From positions 372,001 through 436,000 of the forward strand of contig NZ_FMCU01000003.1 in NCBI RefSeq assembly GCF_900091525.1: 64,000 nucleotides of DNA, written 5' to 3'. Each line of letters starts with the position of its first letter. Position 1 is the stretch's first letter. The position numbers and the translations under genes were made by a program. Shown here in pieces: positions 1 to 11,900 of this stretch. This DNA is from Micromonospora matsumotoense. Its GTDB lineage: Bacteria; Actinomycetota; Actinomycetes; Mycobacteriales; Micromonosporaceae. Under the pieces are notes generated by a model. The model did no database searches. It saw only the letters and a list, made by a program, of their open reading frames with translations, and was not told the DNA's origin.

Positions 1-149
1 CCAAGAACGTGGTGCAGACGATCGACGGGACCCGGATCGACGCCGACGAGCCCGCCGGCGGCGTGGTCTACCGGGACCCGGGTGCCGTCCACATGCTCAC
101 CAATGTCGGGGACACGACCTATCTGGCCCGCCTGGTGGAACTCAAGTAG
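1..149 (+). CDS. C-terminal end of an upstream protein, possibly cupin-like
   Basis: An open frame enters from the left edge and stops at TAG 147-149, giving 48 residues that end in TYLARLVELK. The segment reads as alternating beta-strand material (GGVVYRDPGAVHMLTNVGD), which resembles the last strands of a small cupin barrel. That match is impressionistic and no metal ligands are visible in this fragment. The next gene starts about 78 bases later on the same strand, with no strong hairpin between them, so the two could be co-transcribed. The function is not established. Confidence 0.5.
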   Translation, partial: KNVVQTIDGTRIDADEPAGGVVYRDPGAVHMLTNVGDTTYLARLVELK

Positions 150-226
150 TCGCTGGTCGCGCTTGGGTAACAGCTGGTCCCGGCCGCGCCGCGCCACAGT
201 GGCGATCGGGCGCACCGGGCCGTAAC

Positions 227-2434
227 GTGCGCGACATGGCCTTTCGGACGTGGGGCAGACTGCTGCTCACCGCACTCGGGGTGAGCATGTTGGCCGGGGC
301 CGGCCAGCTGGGCATCGCGTACGGCTTCGGCATCGTCCGACTCACCGGCGATTTCCCCGACGTCAACCGGTGGCCGGCCCAGCTCGCCTGGGTCGGTTGG
401 TTCGCGGTGACGGCTGCGGTGGTCGGCGCGGTCCTCACCGGCCGGCTCGTCCGCCGCGAGGGGTTGCCGCAGGACACCCCCGTGCAACTGGCGATCTCCG
501 GGGCCGCCGCGCTCGGCGCGCTGGTCGTCGCCCCGCTGTGCATGCAGCCCGCGCGGGCTGTCGAGCTGAGCGCCGTCGACCCGGTCTGGGCGGTCGGCAT
601 CTGCGCGGTCGCCGGGGCGGTGGTCGGCGCGGGTGCCGCGTCGGCCGTCCTGCTGCGCCCCCCGCTGGGCTGGAACGTCGCCCTGCTGGGCGGGGCGGTC
701 TGGCTGGTCGCGCTCGTCTCGGCCGCGCCGGGGGTGCTCTCCACCGAGCCGCTGCGCACCGTACGCCTGGGCGTGCTGGAGCCGGCCTGGCTCGGCGCGG
801 ACCGGGCGCAGCAGCTGGCGATGCTGCTGCTGCCCGTGGTCGCGCTGGTGGCTGGCGCGGTGACCGGCGGGCTGGCCCGCCGGCGGGGGCACGTCCCGCT
901 GATCGGCGGGGCCGCCGGGGCGGCCGGCCCGGTGCTGCTCGCCTTCGCCTACCTGACCGCCGGGCCGGGCGACCCGGGGGACCGTTACCAGCTTGCCCCC
1001 TACTACGGCGCGCTGATCGCGGTCGCCACCGGCGCGCTCGGCTCGGTCGCCGCCACCCTGCTGCGGTGGCCGCTGCTGCCCGCCCGCCCCACCACCGGTG
1101 CGGGCGACGACGACACGGCGATCGAGCCGACCGACATCCTCGCGCCGCTGCCCACCGTGCCCGCCCCGCCCCGACCCGACCCGACCGAAGCCGTCTCCGC
1201 CGGAACCGCCTCGACCGGAACCGCCTCGACCGGAACCGCCTCGGACGAGCCGGCCACCGTGGAGCTGAGCGTTGCCGCCCGGACCGTCGACCCCGACCCG
1301 CCGGGCGCCGGGCGCACCCCGGCCCACTGGGACTGGCCGGATCCCGCCGCCACGGTCACCGACCGGCCGACGACCCGCCCCGTCACCCCGCCCCCGAGCG
1401 GACCGTCCCGGACCGGGTCGACCTCGACCGAGCCCACTCCCACCTGGCCCGCCCCGACCGGGCCGATCCCGACCGGGCCGAATCTGGCCGGGCCGAATCT
1501 GGCCGGGCCGGCCCAGGATGAACCGGCTTCGGCCGACCCGGCTCCGACCGGGCCGGGCCGGAGCGGACCGAGTCCGGCCAGGTCGGCGCGGGCCGAGAGC
1601 GCACCGATCGGCGCGAAGCAGCGGAAGGCGGCCACACCGCCCCCGGGGGATGAGCCCGTAGCCGCACCCAAGCCGCGGGTGAAGCGGACCACCCGGACCC
1701 GTCCCGCCACCGGCGTTCCGGTCGCCGACACCGGGCGACCCGAGCCCGATCCAGCGACCGGGGTGGGTAGCACGGAGGGGAACGAACCGGCCGTCACCGA
1801 GCCCGCCCCGACCGTCACCACCGGACCGGGCACCACCGAGTCCACCCGTCCGGGCACCGCCGGGCCGGGCACCGCCCGTCCCGATGCGGCGGCCGCCGGG
1901 GCGCTGCCGCCGGTGGCCGGGTTGCGGCACGTCTCGCCGGACGGTGTCGAGCGCACACCACGCCCCCGCCACCAACTGCCGGACCTGAGCGGTACGGGTG
2001 CCCCGGCCGACACTCCCCGCCCCGTACCGGCCCGGGCCTCCCTGCCGTTTCCCGAACCGGACACCGCCGAGCGAACGGAACCCCTGGGAGCAGTCAGCCT
2101 CCGCTGGGAGGCGGATGGCTCCCCCACCACCGCACCGGTGGACGGCACTACCGCCGAACCGGCTTCCACCGATCCCGCTTCCGCTGACCCCGCGTCGACC
2201 GGTGCCGACGGTCAGCAGCCGTCCGGGAAGGCCAAGGGCCGGCGGGGGTTGTTCCGGCGTAACCGACCGCCGGAGGGTGAGTCGGCAGCCGCTCCCACCG
2301 CAGAGCCGGCGACGGCCGACGACGAGTACGTCGACTGGGTCGCCGGCCTGGGCAAGCCCCTGGCCGACAACGAACCGGAACGGGAGAGCGGCCGACGTTC
2401 CCTACGTACCAGCGGCCGCCACCACCGCGACTAA
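227..2434 (+). CDS. Multi-pass membrane protein with long low-complexity cytoplasmic or surface tail
   Basis: The 735-residue product has two very different halves. Residues about 8-290 hold roughly eight hydrophobic helices, the first being LLLTALGVSMLAGAGQLGIA. Residues about 300-735 are rich in Pro, Thr, Ala, Gly and Glu, with many short repeats (GTAST, NLAGP, PTGP) and a basic patch (KGRRGLFRRNR) near the end. I do not recognise a family. The GTG at 227 starts the frame, and an ATG at 236 is an equally good start. Exact 15-base tandem repeats at 1200-1244 and 1475-1504 encode part of the tail, so its length probably varies between strains. A structural or envelope role is only a guess. 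Confidence 0.7.
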   Translation: MRDMAFRTWGRLLLTALGVSMLAGAGQLGIAYGFGIVRLTGDFPDVNRWPAQLAWVGWFAVTAAVVGAVLTGRLVRREGLPQDTPVQLAISGAAALGALVVAPLCMQPARAVELSAVDPVWAVGICAVAGAVVGAGAASAVLLRPPLGWNVALLGGAVWLVALVSAAPGVLSTEPLRTVRLGVLEPAWLGADRAQQLAMLLLPVVALVAGAVTGGLARRRGHVPLIGGAAGAAGPVLLAFAYLTAGPGDPGDRYQLAPYYGALIAVATGALGSVAATLLRWPLLPARPTTGAGDDDTAIEPTDILAPLPTVPAPPRPDPTEAVSAGTASTGTASTGTASDEPATVELSVAARTVDPDPPGAGRTPAHWDWPDPAATVTDRPTTRPVTPPPSGPSRTGSTSTEPTPTWPAPTGPIPTGPNLAGPNLAGPAQDEPASADPAPTGPGRSGPSPARSARAESAPIGAKQRKAATPPPGDEPVAAPKPRVKRTTRTRPATGVPVADTGRPEPDPATGVGSTEGNEPAVTEPAPTVTTGPGTTESTRPGTAGPGTARPDAAAAGALPPVAGLRHVSPDGVERTPRPRHQLPDLSGTGAPADTPRPVPARASLPFPEPDTAERTEPLGAVSLRWEADGSPTTAPVDGTTAEPASTDPASADPASTGADGQQPSGKAKGRRGLFRRNRPPEGESAAAPTAEPATADDEYVDWVAGLGKPLADNEPERESGRRSLRTSGRHHRD
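1200..1244 (+). repeat. Three tandem 15-bp units in coding sequence
   Basis: The unit CCGGAACCGCCTCGA occurs three times head to tail, the last copy differing at its end. It keeps the reading frame and encodes a five-residue Gly-Thr-Ala-Ser-Thr motif in the tail of the membrane protein. Confidence 0.9.
1475..1509 (+). repeat. Two tandem 15-bp units plus a partial copy in coding sequence
   Basis: The unit GGGCCGAATCTGGCC occurs at 1475-1489 and 1490-1504 without mismatch, followed by five bases of a third copy. It encodes a Gly-Pro-Asn-Leu-Ala motif. More diverged 15-base units (Pro-Thr-Gly-Pro) precede it, so this stretch looks like an ageing minisatellite. Confidence 0.9.
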
Positions 2435-2475
2435 CCCCCACCCCTCCCCTCCCTCCCCCGCCCGTCGCCCGCCCT

Positions 2476-2535
2476 GGTGATCAAGAGGTCCACGTCAGAT
2501 TCCGGCCGTCCCGTGACGCAAACCTCTTGATCACC
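2476..2535. repeat. Palindromic intergenic element (GATCAAGAGGT type)
   Basis: A perfect 14-bp inverted repeat (GGTGATCAAGAGGT at 2476-2489 and its complement at 2522-2535) encloses a 3x3 mismatch bubble and an inner CGTCA/TGACG stem. It lies in the gap between the convergent membrane-protein gene and thiC, so it could act as a bidirectional terminator. Its sequence matches my memory of a dispersed palindrome common in Micromonospora genomes, which I cannot verify here. Confidence 0.75.
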
Positions 2536-2606
2536 GGGGCGGAGCGGGAGTGGAGCAGAGCGGGGGGCCGGGGCGGGGGCAGAGCCGGAGCGGGGCGGGG
2601 TCAGGG

Positions 2607-6803
<4,197 letters not shown>

Positions 6804-7874
6804 TCAGTGGAACCGGTCGGCGGTGAAGGGGGTGAGCAGCGGGTCCGGCTCGCCGGTGACGATCAGGTCGGTGATCAGGTCGGCGGTGACCGGGGTGAGC
6901 ACGATGCCGTGCCGGTGGTGGCCGGTGGCGGCGAGCACGCCGGGGCGGCCGGGCAGCGGCCCGAGGATCGGCGCGTTGTCCGGGGTGCCGGGGCGCAGCC
7001 CGGCGGTCGCCTCCACCAGCGCGTACTCGGCGAGTTCGGGGACCAGGTCGACGGCGGCGCGGAGCAGGCGCAGCACCGCCCCGGCGGTCACCTCGGTGTC
7101 GGCGCGCTCCTCGACGGTCGCCCCGACCACCACCTCGCCGCTGTCGCGGGGGACCAGATAGACCGACTCGCCGTCGGCGTACCCCCGGATGACGTGGCGG
7201 AAGCCGGGCGGGCGGTGGTCGGGCGCGCGCAGCCGCAGCACCTGGCCCTTGACCGGGCGGACCGGCAGCCCGGTCAGCGCGGCGGCGCCGCAGCCGGCGG
7301 CGACCACGACGACCGGCGCGGCCAGTTCGGCCAGCCGGGTCACCGGGCCGGGGACCAGGGTCACGCCGGCCCGTTCGGCGGCGACCCGCAGCGCGTCGAC
7401 CAGCCGGCGCGGGTCGACCTGGTGGTCGCCGGGGGCGACCGCGCCGCCGCGCAGCCGGGGGGTCAGCGCCGGTTCGCGGTCCCGCAACTGCGACGGGCGC
7501 AACGCGCTGATCGGCAGTCCCAGCCCCTGCTGGTACGACCAGAGCCGGCGCGCCTCGGCCAGGTCGTCCCCGGTCAGCCCGACGACGAGGGTGCCGTCGG
7601 TGCGGTAGCCGAACTCCCTGCCGGTGGCGGCGGCCAGCGCGGCGGCGAAATCCGGCCAGCGGGCGGCGGACGCGGTGAGCAGCCCGGTCAGCTCCCGCTC
7701 CCCGAAGTACGCCTCGGCGACCGGGGCGAGCATCCCGGCGGCGACCCGGGACGCGCCGGAGCCGGGGGCCGGATCGTGCACGGCCACCCGCAGGCCCCGG
7801 GTGGCGCAGCGCCAGGCGATCGCCAACCCGACCGGCCCCGCGCCCACGATGGCGACGTCGGGCCGGGTCAGCAC
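6804..7874 (-). CDS. thiO: Glycine oxidase ThiO (FAD-dependent)
   Basis: ThiO oxidises glycine to the imine used by ThiG, so this organism uses the oxidase route rather than the tyrosine lyase ThiH. The 356-residue protein has the FAD-binding IVGAGPVGLAIAWRCATRG Rossmann motif at its start, and a C-terminal EATAGLRPGTPDNAPILGP...TGHHRHGIVL region typical of this D-amino-acid-oxidase subgroup. The GTG start at 7874 overlaps the thiE stop by seven bases. The open frame extends to 8447, but that part is a shadow of thiE. Confidence 0.92.
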   Translation of the reverse strand: MLTRPDVAIVGAGPVGLAIAWRCATRGLRVAVHDPAPGSGASRVAAGMLAPVAEAYFGERELTGLLTASAARWPDFAAALAAATGREFGYRTDGTLVVGLTGDDLAEARRLWSYQQGLGLPISALRPSQLRDREPALTPRLRGGAVAPGDHQVDPRRLVDALRVAAERAGVTLVPGPVTRLAELAAPVVVVAAGCGAAALTGLPVRPVKGQVLRLRAPDHRPPGFRHVIRGYADGESVYLVPRDSGEVVVGATVEERADTEVTAGAVLRLLRAAVDLVPELAEYALVEATAGLRPGTPDNAPILGPLPGRPGVLAATGHHRHGIVLTPVTADLITDLIVTGEPDPLLTPFTADRFH

Positions 7875-8494
7875 GTCAGCGCCGCGATCAGCTCGGCGGT
7901 GGCCCGGCCCGGGTCGGCGGCGGTGGAGAGCGCCCCGACCACCGCCACCCCGTACGCCCCGGCGGCCCGCAGCGCCGGCACCGTCGCGACGGTGACCCCG
8001 CCGATGGCGATCACCGGTACGGCGACGGCCTCGGCGACGGCGCGGATCCCGGCCGGGCCGATCGGGTCGGGCAGGCCGGCCTTGGTGGTGGTGCGGTGGC
8101 ACGGGCCGACGCCCAGGTAGCTGGCCCCGGCGGCGACCGCCCTGCCGGCGGCCCCGGGTTCCCGGGCGGTCGCGCCGAGCACGGCATCGACGCCGAGGAC
8201 CCGACGGGCCGCCGCGACGGGCAGGTCGTCCGCGCCGACGTGGCCGCCGTCGGCGTGCACCGCGAGGGCGACGTGCAGCCGGTCGTTGACCAGGCAGGTC
8301 GCCCCGTACGGCGCACAGAGCGCGCGCACCCGCCGGGCCAGGTCGTACGCCTGCCGGTCGGTGGTCCCGTCGGTGACCCGGACCTGGACGACCAGCTCGG
8401 CGCGGGCTACCGGGAGGGCGGCCCGCAGGACGGCGAGCGGGTCGCACCCGGGTCGGGTGTCGGTGATCAGATGCAGTCGGCCGAGGGACGGCAC
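7868..8494 (-). CDS. thiE: Thiamine phosphate synthase ThiE
   Basis: This enzyme joins HMP pyrophosphate and thiazole phosphate to give thiamine monophosphate. The 208-residue barrel has LVNDR (68-72), LGVGPCHRTTTKAGLPDPIG and VIAIGGV, the normal metal-, pyrophosphate- and thiazole-binding elements. The usual QLREKD segment reads QVRVTDG (37-43), so the conserved Glu-Lys pair there is replaced. It is the first gene of the operon: its GTG is preceded by GGAGG, which overlaps the end of the TPP riboswitch. Confidence 0.92.
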   Translation of the reverse strand: MPSLGRLHLITDTRPGCDPLAVLRAALPVARAELVVQVRVTDGTTDRQAYDLARRVRALCAPYGATCLVNDRLHVALAVHADGGHVGADDLPVAAARRVLGVDAVLGATAREPGAAGRAVAAGASYLGVGPCHRTTTKAGLPDPIGPAGIRAVAEAVAVPVIAIGGVTVATVPALRAAGAYGVAVVGALSTAADPGRATAELIAALTC

Positions 8495-8504
8495 GTCAAC
8501 TCTC

Positions 8505-8590
8505 CTCCCTGCGCCGGCATTATCCGGATCAGGTTCGACGGTCGGGGGCTCTCAGCCCCCCTCTCAGCCCGGTGTACCGGGCTCCCGTGG
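8505..8590 (-). promoter_or_regulatory. TPP (THI-box) riboswitch
   Basis: Read on the minus strand the leader contains the invariant elements of the thiamine pyrophosphate aptamer: GGGCTGAGAGGGGGGCTGAGA, then ACCTGATCCGGATAATGCC and GCGCAGGGA. The aptamer ends in the AGGGAGG that serves as the Shine-Dalgarno of thiE. Ligand binding would therefore most simply block translation initiation of the coupled operon. No terminator hairpin follows it. Confidence 0.97.
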
Positions 8591-8604
8591 GTCACGTGCC
8601 TGTG

Positions 8605-8633
8605 ACCGTACGACAGATCCGCTGATCCGCCAA
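8605..8633 (-). promoter_or_regulatory. Candidate promoter of the thi operon
   Basis: On the minus strand TTGGCG (8628-8633) is followed after exactly 17 bases by TACGGT (8605-8610). Initiation about seven bases later would begin the transcript a few bases before the riboswitch. Both hexamers fit the actinobacterial housekeeping sigma pattern. This is a visual call without start-site data. Confidence 0.65.
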
Positions 8634-8639
8634 GGGGTG

Positions 8640-8935
8640 TTACCTTGATCCAAGCATGTCAATCCCTGCCCTTTGCCCCCTCTCTCCACATAAGCCGGAA
8701 AAGCGAGTCGACGATACCGAATCGTTACATGCTCATGCCTTGCCGGAAACCAATCCAGCGGCGCTAATTTGTTCAACCGATCGACATTATTCCGGTGCGC
8801 GGCCTCGACGAGGTCGACACCTGATCGCCACCGATGCGGACCTCGGCGGGCCCGCACCCATCCGACCGGGGACGGTCTGCGGCGAGTCGTCCCCATGCCC
8901 CCACCACTGTCCAGCTCGGACAAAAGGAGCATGGA
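8640..8935. other. Intergenic region between the thi promoter and the large secreted-protein gene
   Basis: About 300 bases of noticeably lower GC content than the flanks separate the divergent transcripts. It should hold the promoter of the gene at 8936. TAATTT near 8766 and several AT-rich hexamers are possible -10 elements, but none has a convincing -35 at the right spacing. Short open frames here are not supported by ribosome binding sites. Confidence 0.6.
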
Positions 8936-11900
8936 GTGTCTCCATCCCGCCATCGCCGCGCCCGTCGCGGCCCACTGGGTGCCGGTCTACTGGCCCTCTC
9001 CCTACTCGCCAGCGGCCTGATCGGCGGCACCGCCGCCCAGGCCGCTCCCGCGGCGGCAGCCCTGCCACAGGCCGCACCGGCACCCGCACCGGCGGCGGCA
9101 GCCGCCGCCGAACCGTTCTCGGTCCTGGTCTTCTCCAAGACCGCCGGGTTCCGGCACGACGCCATCCCGGCCGGCATCACCGCGATCCAGAAGCTCGGCA
9201 CCGACAACGGGTTCACCGTCGACACCACCGAGGACGGGGCCGCCTTCAACGACACCAACCTGGCCAAGTACCAGGCGGTGATCTGGCTCTCCACCACCGG
9301 TGACGTGCTCGACAGCACCCAACAGGCCGCGTTCGAGCGTTACATCAAGGCCGGCGGCGGCTACGCCGGCGTGCACGCCGCCTCGGACACCGAATACGAC
9401 TGGGCCTGGTACGGCAACCTGGTCGGCGCGTACTTCTCCGGCCACCCGGCCAACCAGCAGGCCACCGTCAAGGTCGAGGACCACGCGCACCCGTCGACCG
9501 CCGACCTGCCGGACAAGTGGTCCCGGTTCGACGAGTGGTACAACTTCCGCACCAACCCGCGCGCCAAGGTGCACGTGCTGGCCAGCCTGGACGAGAAGTC
9601 CTACAGCCCGGGCGCCGGCGCGATGGGCGCCGACCACCCCACCGCCTGGTGCCAGGACTACGACGGCGGCCGGTCCTGGTACACCGGCGGCGGCCACACC
9701 CAGGCGTCGTACACCGAGCCGGAGTTCCTCTCCCACCTGCTCGGCGGCATCCGTACCGCGGCCGGGGTCGAGAACGCCGACTGCGGCGCCTCGAAGACCG
9801 CGAACTTCGAGAAGGTCACCCTCGACAGCAACACCAACAACCCGATGGAGCTGGACATCGCTCCGGACGGCCGGGTGTTCTACGCCGAGCGGGACGGCCG
9901 GGTGCAGATCGTGAAGCCGGACACCGGCAACACGGTCACCGCCGTCCGGCTGGACGTCTTCACCGGCAACGAGGACGGCCTGCTCGGTCTCCGCCTCGAC
10001 CCGGACTTCGCCACCAACAAGTGGATCTACCTGTACTACGCGCCGGCCGGTGGTGGCCCCCGCAACTACCTGTCCCGGTTCACCGTCAACGGTGACACCA
10101 TCGACAAGGCCACCGAGAAGGTCGTCCTCCAGGTCGACACCCAGCGCAACACCTGCTGCCACGCCGGCGGCAGCATGACCTTCGACTCGCAGGGCAACCT
10201 CTACCTGGCCACCGGCGACAACACCAACCCGTTCGAGTCGAGCGCGTTCACCCCGATCGACGAGCGGGCCGGCCGGCAGGACTACGACGCGCAGCGCAGC
10301 GCCGGCAACACCAACGACCTGCGCGGCAAGGTGATCCGGATCCACCCCGAGGACGACGGCACCTACACGGTCCCGGCGGGGAACCTGTTCGCCCCGGGCA
10401 CCGCGAAGACCCGTCCCGAGATCTTCGGCATGGGCTTCCGTAACCCGTTCCGGATCGGCGTCGACCAGAAGACCGACACCCTCTACGTCGCCGACTACGG
10501 GCCGGACGCCTCGGCGGCCAACCCGAACCGCGGCCCCGAGGGCCTGGTGGAGTGGAACATCGTCGCCACCGCCGGCAACTACGGCTGGCCGTACTGCACC
10601 GGCAACAACAAGGCGTACAACGACTACACCTTCCCGTCCGGGCCGAGCGGGGCGAAGTTCGACTGCGCCGCGCCGGTGAACGACTCGCCCAACAACACCG
10701 GCCTGACCACCCTGCCGCCGGCCATCGCGGCGACCGTGGACTACGGCTACGCGGGCGACCCGCGCTTCCCCGAGATCGGCGGCGGCGGCGCCCCGATGGG
10801 CGGCCCGGTCTACCGCTACGACGCCGACAACACGTCGAGCCGCAAGTGGCCGGCGTACTACGACGGCAAGGCGCTCCTCGGCGAGTGGAACCAGTCGAAG
10901 ATGTACACGATGCAGGTCAGCGCGGACGGCAAGTCGCTGATCGACATCAACCAGCTGCTCACCGGCATGTCCATGGTCCGCCCGATGGACTTCGAGTTCG
11001 GTCCGGACGGCGCGCTCTACCTGATCGAGTGGGGCACCGGCTTCGGCGGTAACAACGACGACTCCGGGGTCTACCGGATCGACTACACCGCCGGTGACCG
11101 CGCGCCGATCGCCGAGGCCAGCGCCGACCCCACCTCCGGGGCCGCACCGCTGACCGTGAACTTCTCCAGCGCCGGTTCCCGTGACCCGGACGGTGGCACG
11201 CTGACCTACGCGTGGAAGTTCGGCGACGGGCAGACCTCCACCGAGGCGAACCCCACCCACACCTACACCGCGGCCGGCGACTACACCGCACAGCTCACCG
11301 TGACCAACCCCAAGGGCCGTTCCGCGGTGGCGAACGTGCCGGTGACGGTCGGCAACACCGCCCCGACGGTGACCATCGAGTTCCCGCCCAGCGGCGGCTT
11401 CTTCGAGTGGGGCGACCAGGTCAAGTACACGATCAAGGTGACCGACCCGGAGGACGGCACCGTCGACTGTGACCGGGTGCAGCTGCAGGTGCTGCTCGGC
11501 CACGACGAGCACGCCCACCCGCTGGAGCAGCACACCGGCTGCACCGGCACCGTGCAGACCTCGCTGGCGTCCGGCCACGGCGCGGAGGCGAACGTCTTCG
11601 CAGTCTTCGAGGCCACCTACACCGACGACGGCGGCACCGGCGGCGCCGGCCCGCTGACCGGTCGGGCGATCGAGATCCTCCAGCCCAAGCGCAAGCAGGC
11701 CGAGTACTTCACGGCCACCGGTCGTGCCCCGGGCAGCACCGGCGGCGGTGACCCGGGCGTGCAGAAGGAGACCACCACCGACCCCGCCGGGGGCGGCCAG
11801 AACATCGGCTTCATCGAGGACGGCGACTGGTGGTCGCTCGACCCGGCCAACCTGACCGGTGTCGACCAGATCCGGTTCCGGGCGGCCTCCGAGGTGCAGG

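Noticed and set aside
119..1975. 618-codon minus-strand open frame
   Set aside because: Gly/Arg-rich translation opposite a repetitive coding tail; it reflects the repeats rather than a gene.
7875..8447. Possible ThiE-ThiO fusion, because the thiO frame stays open to 8447
   Set aside because: The upstream part reads Arg/Gly-rich nonsense in that frame, while thiE is intact in another frame with its own start and stop.
8931..9020. ATG 8931 as start of the secreted protein
   Set aside because: It is out of frame with the long protein; GTG 8936 is in frame and better spaced from AAAGGAG.
8656..9303. Short plus-strand open frame beginning near the thi promoter
   Set aside because: No ribosome site, and it overlaps the signal-peptide region of the secreted protein in another frame.
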